From Carya illinoinensis (taxonomy: Eukaryota > Streptophyta > Magnoliopsida > Fagales > Juglandaceae), in NCBI RefSeq assembly GCF_018687715.1, contig NC_056758.1, positions 27,034,967 through 27,098,966 of the forward strand: a stretch of 64,000 bases of DNA, given 5' to 3'. Below the pieces are notes generated by a model. The model did no database searches and had not been told where the DNA came from. It worked only from the letters and a program-made list of their open reading frames with translations. Positions 1 to 11,241 of this stretch are shown here, one piece after another (positions within the stretch are counted from its first letter, which is position 1; the number at the start of each line of letters is the position of its first letter). The position numbers and the translations under genes were made by a program.

Positions 1-2989
1 TGAAGAGGAACAAAACAATGATAGTACTGAGTTTCCCAAGGAAGCTGAGGTAATCAAGAGCCCAGTTAAGGTACCATTTCCTCAAGCTTTAAAATCTGGT
101 ATGCGAACTTTAGATTTTAGTAATGAAATCTTGGAGAACATCAGACAGGTAAAGATTAACCTTCATATTTTGCATGTTATTAAAGAAGTTCTCACTTATG
201 CAAAAGTTCTTAAAGATTTGTGTATAGTTAAGAGGAAGCACCATTTTAAGAAGATAGCGTTTCTATCAGAGCAAGTTAGTACTCTAATTGAGCAGCAAAT
301 TCCTTCTAAGTACAAGGATCTTGGTTGTTCAACAATTGCATGTAGTATTGAGAATCATGAGTTTGGGCAAGTTTTACTAGATTTAGAAGCTAGTATTAAT
401 TTGATGCCTTATTTCAATTATTTGTAGCTTGGTTTGGGTGAAATTAAGTCTACTTCTGTTGTGCTTTAGTTGACTGATCGTTCAGTTAATAAACCGAGAG
501 GGATAGTTGAAAATGTTTTGATTCAAATTGACAAGTTTTATTATCTTGTTGATTTCTTAATTTTGGACACTCAGTCGGTTGTTGAGTCTAACTCTAAGGT
601 TTCTCTCATAATAGGTAGACATTTCTTTACTATGGCTAATGCACTTTTAAATTGTAGGAATGAGTTGATGAAACTATCTTTTGGAGATATGACCATGGAG
701 GTCAACATTTTTCATATTGAGAAACAACCAATAGATGATGAGTGTCACAGAACGTACATGATTGACGCACTCATAGACAAGGGAGTTCACACAACTTATG
801 ATTTTGATCTCTTTGAATATTCCCTTGTTAATTTTGAATTTGCTACTATTAGTGATTCATCTAATATTGTTGATATTTTTGATAAAATTCAATATTATGG
901 AACACGGGCATAGCAACTGAAATTTGAGGAGTTGCCTAAGAAATATGAAAGACAGATTCTTGTAAGTATGAGAGCACTAATAATTAAATTAAAACTTTTG
1001 CCTAAGTCAAAAATCTATAAGGTTAAAATGAAAACGTTTCTTGATAAAAATATTCTTAGGAAGAAATTTGAGCCTAATGACCGATTATACTTACATGATT
1101 TTGGATTTCACAAGCACCAAGGAAAACTTCGGTTTAGGTGGACTGTCATTTTTGTAGTGAAAAATATTTTTGAAAATAAGGAGGTAGAAATAGAGGATGT
1201 TAAAGATGGTCGGATCTTTAAAGTAAATTGTCAACGCCTTAAAATATTAATTGAGGTAATTTCTTGAAATGGAACACATTCCACTCGTGGATCCGGTCTA
1301 TCAAACTTGACTACACTACTCAGGTATGTTTTTGTTTATTTATTTTGTTTGTTTTGTTTTATTTTCATTTTTTTTTCTTTTCCTTTTTATTTGTTGTTGT
1401 TTTCTTTGTTTTTGTTTGCATTGTAGTTTCATTTTGTCATTTCATGTTACCATCTTTGATGCTTAGCGAGCTACCCACGTCACTCATCAGGTGTATTCTA
1501 CCATTTTTAGTTACTCCCCATTCCATTTTTATTCTTAAACATTGAGGACAATGTTTTATTTAAGTTGGGGTGGTGATGCAAATTCAGTATTTAAAATGCT
1601 TGTTGAAACTCTGTGACATATTTTTATGTGTCAATTATTTTGCATCACACGTGTACCATTTTTACATTGTACTCATTCTCATTCATAGTCATCTTTGTGA
1701 ATTCACTAAATCCACTATAATTATTTTTTACTGAAACATTCACATAACCCCTAATGCACCCATCCAAGTTTTGTGGTAAGATGGTGGTTTGATACATGTG
1801 GCAAGAGAATTCTTTTGCTTAAGTATTCATGTGAGTTTGGAGAGGATTGAGAACCTACAAATACAATAAATTGTGATAAGCATTATTGATCCGTTGAATT
1901 GTTCACTTCTTTTGAAAATATCATTACATGGTTTGTGGTAAGATGATGGATATACTTGGGATATGACGAAAGTCAACTTAAGATCAACGTTTGAGCCTTT
2001 CAAGCTAACCCTTTCCATCATAGACCTCTTAGTAGTCAACTTTGAGCCAATAAATACAAGTAGCTTTTTCTTTTTATATGACCATATCATCCATATCTCT
2101 CCACATTGGAGTATAACCTAAATACTGATTTTCTTAGCCTTTTTACTTCCAAGTTTATACTAGGTGTGGAATTTGTATTTTGTTTTAATTTTGTTTTATC
2201 ATTTTCAATTAAAAAAAGAAGAAAAAAAAAGAGAAGAGTACAAGTTATAAAGTGTTCAATTGAGTGAACTTCAAAGGCACAAAAAAAAAAGTTGGGTAGA
2301 AATGACAAGAATACCAAAGTGACATGTATTTGTCTATCAAATTGTTATAAAAAAGAGAGATAAGAGGAAGAAGAAGTAAAAACATTATTATTTGATGATC
2401 TAAAAAGTTGGAGAGTACATCAATTGAAAAGTATGGTATACAGAGATATTTAATAAGATTTCCTTTGTATGCACTTGGAAGATTTTGAATTATTTTCATT
2501 TTTTTTTCATATAGCCAGGTTATAACCTTTTGTGTTAACTATTATGATCTTAAGTAAGCTTTTGAAAAGAGGAATGAAAGTCTCATTTGTTAGTGTTCCT
2601 ATAATAAAATCAATGTTTGTTTGTTTCTTATACATAATTATCTAATTTCTCATGGGAGTGTGTGTACATCCATTGTTACCTCCATAGAGGGAGCCCTTAC
2701 ACGAAATACTATTATACTCGTGAGTTATGGAGTTGAACCTTTTGCTCGAAATGTTCTTGATGTTGCATGTGTCAAGGTTAGTGGTAAGATGGTTATGGCT
2801 TGGAGAACACACACACTATGTGGATTGCTATAGGTGAATTGATCTTGATGGGTTATTAGATTCCTTAGATTGCTTTGACATGTGAATTTAAAAAGTGTGA
2901 CTTGGTGGCCTTTGTGTGTGATTTTCTTTAGTCTCTTTTGTTGTGACATGAAAATTGTTAGGGACTAGCAATGAGTATGTTGGGGAGTG
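1..2989 (+). mobile_element. Ty3/gypsy retrotransposon internal region, decayed and internally deleted
   Basis: Coding remnant at about 1-1270 followed by a noncoding 3' region. Residues from 300 to 430 match the retropepsin region of plant gypsy polyproteins (KYKDLGCSTIACSI, then DLEASINLMPY, where the usual DLGASINLMPY has lost its Gly). The segment at 470-910 (LIIGRHFFTMANALL) continues it. At about 945 the reading jumps to the integrase C-terminal end (KMKTFLDKNILRKKFEPNDR, then KLRFRWTVIFVVKNIF and GRIFKVNCQRLK), so reverse transcriptase, RNase H and most of integrase are deleted. In-frame stops occur at about 427, 468 and 913. The motif ATTGAGGACAATGTTTTA near 1541 is common just after pol in Tat/Athila-type elements. 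A purine-rich tract TTGGGGAGTG abuts the LTR. The clade is probable, not certain. The 5' end lies outside the window. Confidence 0.85.
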
Positions 2990-4325
2990 TGATGAGTGAG
3001 CGAAAGTGCACTCTAAATACCCTATTATTGGATTAAAATGCTAAAATGTGAATAGAAATCATATAAATTAATGTGTATTCTTAAATTGAGTTTCTATTTA
3101 CATTGGGATACTCCTAAACAATTTTTTTATATTTAATTTCAGAGTTTATAAAAGAGCAAGTTAAAGCCTAGTCAAATTCAAAGGAGGAGCTTCATGGGGT
3201 TTGAGAGCAATTTGGATCAAGAAAAAAAAAACACTAAAAGAAACTACAATAAGTCCAAATCCAAAATTTGTTAGGAGACAGTCTGGACATACTTTAGTAT
3301 TTTGACCTTAGTTTTTTAGTTACATATCAGATTGATGCGATTCTTAGTGTATTAGAAATCTATCTTAAGGGGCTATACATTTGTCTCTATTAAGAATTTC
3401 CAAATTCAAACTCTTGAAATGTATACGTGGCTGCCAAGATGAGTCCTAAAATTTAAGCGGTTTTTTATGCAGAAATTATGAAGACATTAGGGTTTCTTTC
3501 CTACCCTATAGAAGCATATCATTAGCACGAAATAGAAGGGAGAGGAGATGCACAAGAAGCAGATTTGAAGAGAGGAGAAAATTACTTTCATGGCTGCCGT
3601 TTGCTTTATCTTTCTCTGGATATTTTTATTGTCCATTATATTTATGGGTAACTAAATTCTCAAGTAGGGTTAGGGATGAAATTACACATTAGATGATATT
3701 TTTAATTTATATATTTGAATTTTAATTATTAAAACTTTTTTATTTTATCATTCTCAATTTATTGTTGATGTTTTCTTCTCAGAATAATCATAGAATTTAG
3801 TCTGTTTATGGATTCAGTCATACTTTTTCTATTGAATGGATTGGTTCTTTGATTATATTTGGATCAATTACTTATATATATTGATTTAGTCTTTTGTTGC
3901 AATATTGCTCCCTGAGTATATTGTCGTCGTTCTTAATATGGATAATAATTTATGTATTTTAAAAGTGGTGAATAATTTTTCAAAGGGTTACATTTGGTTT
4001 AATTTTAGTTTATAAATCTATACCTTCCGATTAGGAATTTCAGAAATTGAGTTCCCAATTGAGTTATTCAATAAATTAAGAATAATTAAAATACCGGATT
4101 TGTGTAAGGGATTCCCGATACTCTACTGTTCGTCAAATTTGAGTATTTCTTCCATTAGTGACTTTACCTCATTTTAATTTGCATTTAAAATTAATCTTTA
4201 TTTTTCGTTAATCTTTTAATATTTTTTTTAAATTTTTCTTTTACTATTCTTTTAAGTTGTCTCTCTGTGGAATTGATATCCTAAAACTGTGTTACAACTA
4301 CCGCGTTATTCTTTGGGCTTAATCA
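2990..4325 (+). mobile_element. 3' LTR of the Ty3/gypsy element
   Basis: The purine-rich tract at 2979-2989 is followed by TGATGAGTGAGCGAAAGTGC, the usual place and form for the start of a Tat/Athila LTR. The proposed end is the CA in GGGCTTAATCA at 4325, giving TG...CA termini and about 1.34 kb. A TATA-like TATAAAAG lies inside. Only one LTR is in view, so both ends are inferred rather than aligned, and the 3' end is the weaker of the two. Confidence 0.55.
3147..3154 (+). promoter_or_regulatory. TATA-like box inside the gypsy LTR
   Basis: TATAAAAG sits about 160 bases into the proposed LTR, a plausible place for the U3 promoter of a plant LTR retrotransposon. Activity is not implied; the element is dead. 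Confidence 0.35.
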
Positions 4326-7300
4326 ATGACTATGTAGATTCCACCTTTTAGGATTCTAGCCCTTTCATATTTTAACTGTTGGAATTTCTAAATTAATGAA
4401 TATATCTTATTAATTCATGAATCACATTTTTATATTCCTTATCGTCTTATGCCTATAAAAGGGTGAAATGAGGATAATTTGTTCAATACAAAAAATTTGA
4501 AGTGAATAATATTGAGTTCATGATGAGCTAGTTTTGTATTGCAATTGTCTAATTCTTTTACTACTTTTTAATTTTACAGCGTTTACTATTTTTCTGAGCA
4601 AACAAAACAGCTTGTTTGGACACTAGGAGTATTTTAGAATTATGTAAATAGTAGTAAAATAGTAAGTTAAAATGTTTGGTTAGATTTTGAAAAAGAGTTC
4701 TACTATACAACTACTCCTGTTTACTCAACCTTTGCACTCCAACCTACGTGACTTTTTTTGTTTTGTTGTTTTAATTTTAAAATTGAAAACGTGCATATTT
4801 GGTAAAAGTTTCATTTCAATTTCCAACCCCTCCCCCCTGCGGCGTTCTTCTTCGGTTCTTTCTTCCTCGCGTTCTCTCCTCCACCCACTCCCCCAACTCA
4901 TGTCCTTTCGCCGGCCTCACCCTTTCGCAGCCCTGTATGGCTCCATCACTCCAGAACAGTGTGGCTCCATTACTCTGGTATTGTGTAATATTTTCTCTTA
5001 TGGGTCACCATTTCTGTACGGCTTCGGATGAAGGCACCATTTCTGCACGACTTTAGTTCTCCGCTGGTATTGTAGCTGCTGAGACCCACCGTCTATTGCC
5101 TTACAAGGGTAAGAGATTAAAGAAAATTATTTTTATTTTTGTCTTTTTGTTTCAATCTCTCCATTTCTAGCGTTACTGATTTTGTGTGTTTTTGTGTTTA
5201 TGGAACTACGATTTGATATTTGTTTGATCTTTGTTTTGTGGGGTTTTTGGGTTGTTGATGTTGTATGTATGTGGCTGATTTTTTGGTTATTGATAACATT
5301 TGAAATGAACAAGATTTATTGTTGGGACTGGTTGGAAGGGGAAAACATAGAGGGAATATACCAGAAAGGGAATATCCACCACGCTCAAGTCTGTACATAA
5401 GATTGCATAGAAGTGCCTTTTGGTGTCTTTGTGTGTTCTTGAGTGGAGACATCTTATCTTTATATTTTTAAGCTTTTTCTTATTCCAACTTTGTTATGTT
5501 TTAATTTGGGAATATGCTACTGCAAATCTTTTGATGTGATAATAATAATAATAATAAATGGAGACAATGGAATTTACAAAATGTATGATATTCTATGTAA
5601 ATTGTGCAAAGTTTCACAGGCTTGATATACAACATGGTATAAGGTTCATAAGCATGGTCTCAAATTCTTGAATAAGTAAATATTTATACCTTTTACTGGC
5701 TTCTTTAAATAGAACCATACATCCAAGATAGGAAAAAGATCTAGAAGTGGCTTGACTCTACTGTTTTCATAACTATTTAGAGGCTTGACATTGCATTTAA
5801 CCATTTGTATCTCACAGAATGCACTTAAAGGTTGAGGATAATTTATTTTAAAATGCTAAATTGTGCTTTAACTCACAATTTAGAGTCTAGTAGAGTTTGC
5901 CCGGTTGGTCTTAGATTTTAACTCACCATGTTTATAAATAATTGTGCTTTATTGTCATATATATATATATATATATATATTTTATTTCTCAAAGTAAAAG
6001 GGAAAGTGATTTAAAATTTTACCTCTCTTGGCTGAACACATGATTTGAACTTGGCTGGCCTATATATATGTTTCACCCTTAATACTGATGAAGACTCGCA
6101 CAATAATTTGGGAGAATTTTTAATGCCCTGGATGCATATGTATATATGCTAGAAGGCTGATCTCCACATATTTGGAAATTTGGTTTCTAGAAGTAGGCTT
6201 GAGGTGAGCATATTAATATTCCATAATATGCTCAGCTGGGGCCAGGAGTATATCAATGGAGAGAATGACGCAATTTCTTGGGTGAGACTAAATATTAATA
6301 TGCTTGGAATAAAAAGTTAAATCTAAGCCATAAAGAGATAATAGACATATTTTAATTTAGTGAGAATCATGATAGTCAAGATCATAGACATGTTTTACAT
6401 TGTTATGTAGATTATTTATTTCATGTAAACTTACATGTGGTATCAGAGAATGGTTGTGACTTTCATGATTTTTCATTATGATATATAGATCCTAATGTCT
6501 ACTATGATATTTTCTTACATTAGATCTATGCTGCTATGAATTAAGTTGGAAAACACCATATTGTCTATTTTATTATTGTGTGAGACTAGTAATCGAGTTT
6601 GCTATTTGATTACCAATGATTTGATGCTTGTCAATTTTTAGTGAATACATGACCTTTCATGTTTTAACCCTTTTATGTTTTAACGAAAGGCTTATATTTT
6701 ATTCTTTTCTTTGGCCATTTACCAACATCATGAAGCATGACTACCTTTTGCATTATGACAAAAATGCATGAGTTTGTATAGGACTCGAGTATAGTACATG
6801 AGTTCTATAATATGCTATATGCTTGACTTGTGTGTGTAAAATAATATTCTCATTGTCTAAAAACTTTGTATACCAACATTCTTCCATTTTCTTTTCTTTT
6901 CCTTTCTTGGCCATTGTTCTTTCTCATGTTTGATCATTTTGCTCTTCCAACTACACAAAATCTCAATACCCCTTTATTGTATTTATTTTGCAGGAGGGAA
7001 GTAAAGTATAAATTGGGGGATAGTGTTTCTGAAGCTGAATCCTATCAACCCTGTTTCCTTTGGTAAATAATTTGGCTTTTAGGTGGTTCTTTTGCTTCTC
7101 TTCTATTCGTTTTTTCTTCTCACCACCTATCCCTTTTAGGAGTTTCTCTCCAATTTCCTCTAAAGAATATCTGTGAGGGTAGATAGAAAAGATGTTAATA
7201 GAAAAGTGCACTTGGAAACAAGAGAAAAAGAAAAGGTTGCAATAAGAAAAAAAAGCTCAAAGATTCCGCACTCCCCCAATCCCACTTAACCAAGCTGCTA

Positions 7301-8024
7301 ACGTTTATAAACGAACAATTTGGTGAAAAGTGCACTATGATGTTGTAGATAGTGCATTTGTTGGGTGTAATATCAGTATGTTTTTGCTTTAATCTCATCA
7401 GAAGTGCACTAAGATTTGATATATTTGTTAGATTTCTTGTCAACTCAATGTTCCGTTTGTTTTGTAATTTGTGCTTTTGGCTATTTATTTGTGTAGCTCA
7501 TATTAACTCTTTTCTGTACATAACTCTTTTATTTGCTTTTCACTATATGTAATCAATCGTGTTTAGATTACATCACAATCAACCACGCAATATTGCACGG
7601 GTTTACGGCTAATTTATTATTTGGTTTTGCATCAAACAACCAAATTGACGTGTGTGCGCAGTAATATGCTACATGCTTGGCATGATGTGTCAGCTTCTTT
7701 TATATTGATTCCTTTATTCCATGTGTTGAGGATATGGACATGAATTGTTTGTTGATCAGCTTTAATAATATATTATCAATAAATTATTTATTGTGTCTCC
7801 CTTGCCATTGTTCAACTTGAAATTCATTTTACATAAATTTTTGATGATCACCAAAGTGATCCCACTAGAAGGATCCATGGAATCTCTATTTATAATACAT
7901 TTTATGTTCAATATAATTGATTTCATTTCACATGAAATCTCTATTTCTTTTGGAAATAACCACAGCCCTTATAGTTGAGTTTGACATTATAATTAGAGCA
8001 GAGCAAAGTTTATACATTTTTTTT
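4326..8024. other. Gene-free stretch of 3.7 kb
   Basis: No exon series with consistent splice sites was recognised on either strand. About 4810-5110 is clearly more GC- and pyrimidine-rich than its surroundings and ends in ACAAGGGTAAGAG, which looks like a 5' splice site. It could be a lost first exon or an untranslated exon, but no protein family fits. A TA dinucleotide run lies at 5957-5981. The rest is AT-rich with short open frames only. Confidence 0.5.
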
Positions 8025-8402
8025 TTATTGTGGACAGTCAATAGACTTGACGGGTGGTTCTCTAATTTCCGCAATGAGCTCATGAGAGACTTGAGACTTC
8101 TTGTGAGGATAGAGCACAAAATGTTGGCACATGAAAATAATGTCAAAGAATATAGATACCTGCAACAACATGTTCCATCCAATTTTTTAGACACATCCCA
8201 ACATATAAAAAATCCTTAAAAGGTTAGTAAGGGGCATAGAAGCTTATCTTAAATTAGATAAGCAAAGAAATATCCCTACCAGTGATAACAACATCTTCTT
8301 CATATTTCCATTAACATTTACCCAATAACCTGAAAATAGTAACAAATCTTGGTAATATGTTTCTAGGATGTTGTGTGTGGGTTTTTTTTTTTTTTTTTGG
8401 GG

Positions 8403-8436
<34 letters not shown>

Positions 8437-10111
8437 GATAGATGCCAAAACCTATGCTTGAAGAAGAAAAAGAAACCTTGATCAATAGATTGCACAGCCA
8501 TCTGTGCATAATTAGCCACCCCTCCACAAAAATCGAGTAAAACGTTACCAATGTTGAATCCATCTGTGCTCTATCGCGCAAAGTTCATAAATGCCTGTAT
8601 TTCATAATAAATTCATAACTAAATGTGGATGGCTATTCCAGAATCTCAGCAATTACAAGCAACCTTTTTCTTTTCAATATTTTTACCATCTTGTAAGGTG
8701 AAGACAATGAAAACACCTAAAATAGATGACATTGATTTTCCTCCTAATTTATTTATTCTGTGTGTTCACCGTCTCAATGAAAAGGGGTTGTAATTTGACC
8801 TGGAGAATATATTTGATTACTGTCATGATTACTTGAATTGAATTGCAAGAGAGGGACAATCACTAAGCATCAAATGACCATCTTTTGTAGTGTGCAGACA
8901 TGAAAGTTGTCAGCCATTATTGCCATTCACATAAGGTTGAAATTCACGGGTACAAAAACATAAACATAACAGCTTACTTAAAGATAGATAGTAGCCAAAG
9001 CCAGGAATGTGTTGGAAAAACTGTGAAAAAACAAACAGCAGCAAAAAACCACACAACGGAGACAATTGCAACAGCCATTTTGGAGATTTTCTGATTTCCA
9101 CGCTGTACAAAATCATGAAGAAATGCAGATCAAATTAAAACACTGCATACTTTGCAAAAAAAAATTACTATGATAAAGATGAACCCTTGTAGTATGAAAG
9201 AAGATACGAACTCGGTGTGGACGAGTAAGCCACATACTTCATAGATTAGAATTTGGAACAAGGTAACTGCTGTTATTAGAACTGCGTTGGCAGAGAAAAC
9301 CACGTTGTTTGCAGCAACATGTATCATCTGCAGTAATTATAATACAAACAAATAAGACAAATGATACCCAATTCATGTAAAGAACACCAAAAACCTTCAA
9401 CTTGGACAGATTAAACCGACCATTCAGATTCAAGAATATCGTCAGTTTCAAATGTTGCAACCAAAAACAGAACAACATCTACAAAAAGCCTAAAATCAAT
9501 GAAAAGCAGATCCCAATATTTTGAACTTGAAATCATCGTCTCAATGCATTCCAAATACGTTCGGTCAGCATCGTCTACATGTGCACATATGGGGTGGAAC
9601 CCTAAACAAAAAGTTTTTTATGCTTTATTGAAAACTTATTTCTCTTCTGTTTTCACCGTTATTCTTCTTCCACTCTCTTTTTCTGCTTTTTAAACACTAC
9701 AAGAAGAAAGCACACGAACCTCATCATAGCTATATTTTTCGTAGTATTGCTTCTGAATAGTGGAGCTAAAGTAGAGGGACGTGTTGTATATGAGATACGA
9801 GGAGTGCTTCGTCAAATTCAGCACCGCGAAATCGAAACTCAACCCCACCACACTAGGTTCACACCCACAAAAAAAAAAAAAAAAAAGGCAACAAGAAGAT
9901 TGAAAAACCATGGAAATGGTATCCATGCTGATCGAGGAAAAAAAAGGGAGGGGACAATAGTTCGTGTTATAGATTTTTTATAGCACTACTACTATCTCTT
10001 CCGACGGAAATTGGAGATGACTTGAGGATAGGCAGCTGTAGTCCATGATAGGCAAGCGGTTCATCCCAGAACCTGGTACCATCACTTCGAAATCGAATTC
10101 CATGAAGCCAT
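8025..10111 (-). pseudogene. CTNS: Cystinosin (lysosomal/vacuolar cystine transporter) unprocessed pseudogene
   Basis: Eight exons in 5'-3' order: 10111-9996, 9852-9720, 9327-9238, 9102-8978, 8842-8800, 8594-8477, 8329-8280, 8159-8025. They sum to 810 bases (269 codons plus stop), the size of plant cystinosins, and all intron phases agree. Recognisable segments are MASWNS at the start, VVGLSFDFAVLNLTKHSSY (PQ-loop 1 region), HVAANNVVFSANAVLITAVT, PTHSWLWLLSIF, GFNIGNVLLDF (PQ-loop 2) and DIIFMCQHFVLYP. The family is a seven-helix proton-coupled cystine exporter of lysosomes/vacuoles. Lesions: TGA at codons 10 and 17 of exon 1; TAG at codon 177 in exon 6, where family members have Lys in RKS; the first intron donor is AT instead of GT (9995-9994); the fourth intron acceptor is AA instead of AG (8844-8843). 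No exon carries a frameshift. Introns are retained, so this is a DNA duplicate or a decayed original, not a retrocopy. Confidence 0.88.
8382..8435. repeat. Homopolymer block T17 then about G37 (one C)
   Basis: A run of T (8382-8398) passes directly into a G run (8399-8435, interrupted by C at 8403). It lies in intron 6 of the cystinosin pseudogene. Its length may be an assembly estimate, since such runs sequence poorly. Confidence 0.9.
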
Positions 10112-11241
10112 TTCTCTCTTTGTCTGTGTCCAGCCAAGAACCTGGCACATAATTTTCAGCGGCATTGAATTCCACGTTTATTTTTTTGGGATTCAATACT
10201 GAAAGGGGTGAGGGCGTCGAGGTGAGAAAGAAGACGTCAGAGAGATGAGTATGATGTTTATAGTCATATCAGAAGATTCGAGTGAGAGGTTCGAGAGGGA
10301 GAAGAGGGAGAGTTGAGAGGTCTGACGGGAGAACAAAGGTTGGCGTCGAGTCTGAGGGAGAATGAAGCAACAGCTCGGGATGAATGATTTAACCATGACG
10401 TGCCGACGAATCGGGTTCGTCACGTCAGCGTGCGGTAAGAGAACTGAAAGTTAGTAGATTTATTATTTAAAAATGAGAATGAAGAAAGTTGAATAAAAAT
10501 ATTATAAATTTTAAAAAGTTTTATTAATTTTTGTGTTTTATTTTAAAGTTTATAAAAATTATAATAATTAAATTAAAAAATTAAAAATTAAAAAATATTT
10601 TATATTTAAATAATATTTAAAAAAATTATAAAAAATCTCGAGAATTTCCTCGATACTCAACCGTATGCTGATTCAGTACCTAATATTCATTGCAATAAAT
10701 CCCTATTCAGGTGGGCCACAATCTTGATGCAATCCAACGGTCAATATGATGACTCAGGCATGCACCCGGCCAGTAGGAAAAAAATCCGACTCTCCTAGCA
10801 GAATCAAAGACATAATTTTGTCCTGTATACTATATTATTATTTTATTTGTATCTTATTATATATAATTTAACATAATTATCCTTATTTGATAATAAAAAA
10901 ATATATAATAAATAATTATTTAATAATAATAAATATATTATATCTTATTTAATAAAATATAAATGATATAATAATATAGAGTATAGAGTTTTCACTTCTA
11001 TCCAGTTTGATTCTACAACTGTCCAACCTGGAATATCAAGGCCGTGCGTGCCACAAATCCGATGCAGAAGATTCTGGATCAAAACGATTGGAGCACAAAA
11101 AACCCCCCTTTTCTAAATATTTTGTCTTTTTAGGTGCCACCAAAAAGGCAAGTTGTGAACGTAGTTTTTGAGGTGTAGGGACGGATAAGCTTATGGTGGC
11201 TTAACAAAGGCACAGAAAAGAGAGATTGATTTCTCTTGGGT
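10112..11241. other. Intergenic region between the cystinosin pseudogene and the downstream gene
   Basis: Holds the divergent 5' flanks of the pseudogene (minus) and of the 418-residue protein gene (plus). 10440-10640 is very AT-rich and resembles the interiors of the short foldback elements elsewhere in the window, but no clear ends were found. 10825-10986 is a separate foldback candidate. Confidence 0.5.
10825..10986. mobile_element. AT-rich foldback element (MITE candidate)
   Basis: The left part (GTATACTATATTATTATTTT) pairs imperfectly with the reverse complement of the right part (TACTCTATATTATTATATCA), giving an inverted repeat of roughly 35 bases at each end. With such AT-rich sequence chance pairing is possible. 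Confidence 0.4.

Noticed and set aside
4687..5056. Two overlapping frames in a GC-richer stretch
   Set aside because: Neither has a recognisable family or splice partners; treated as unassigned GC-rich DNA.
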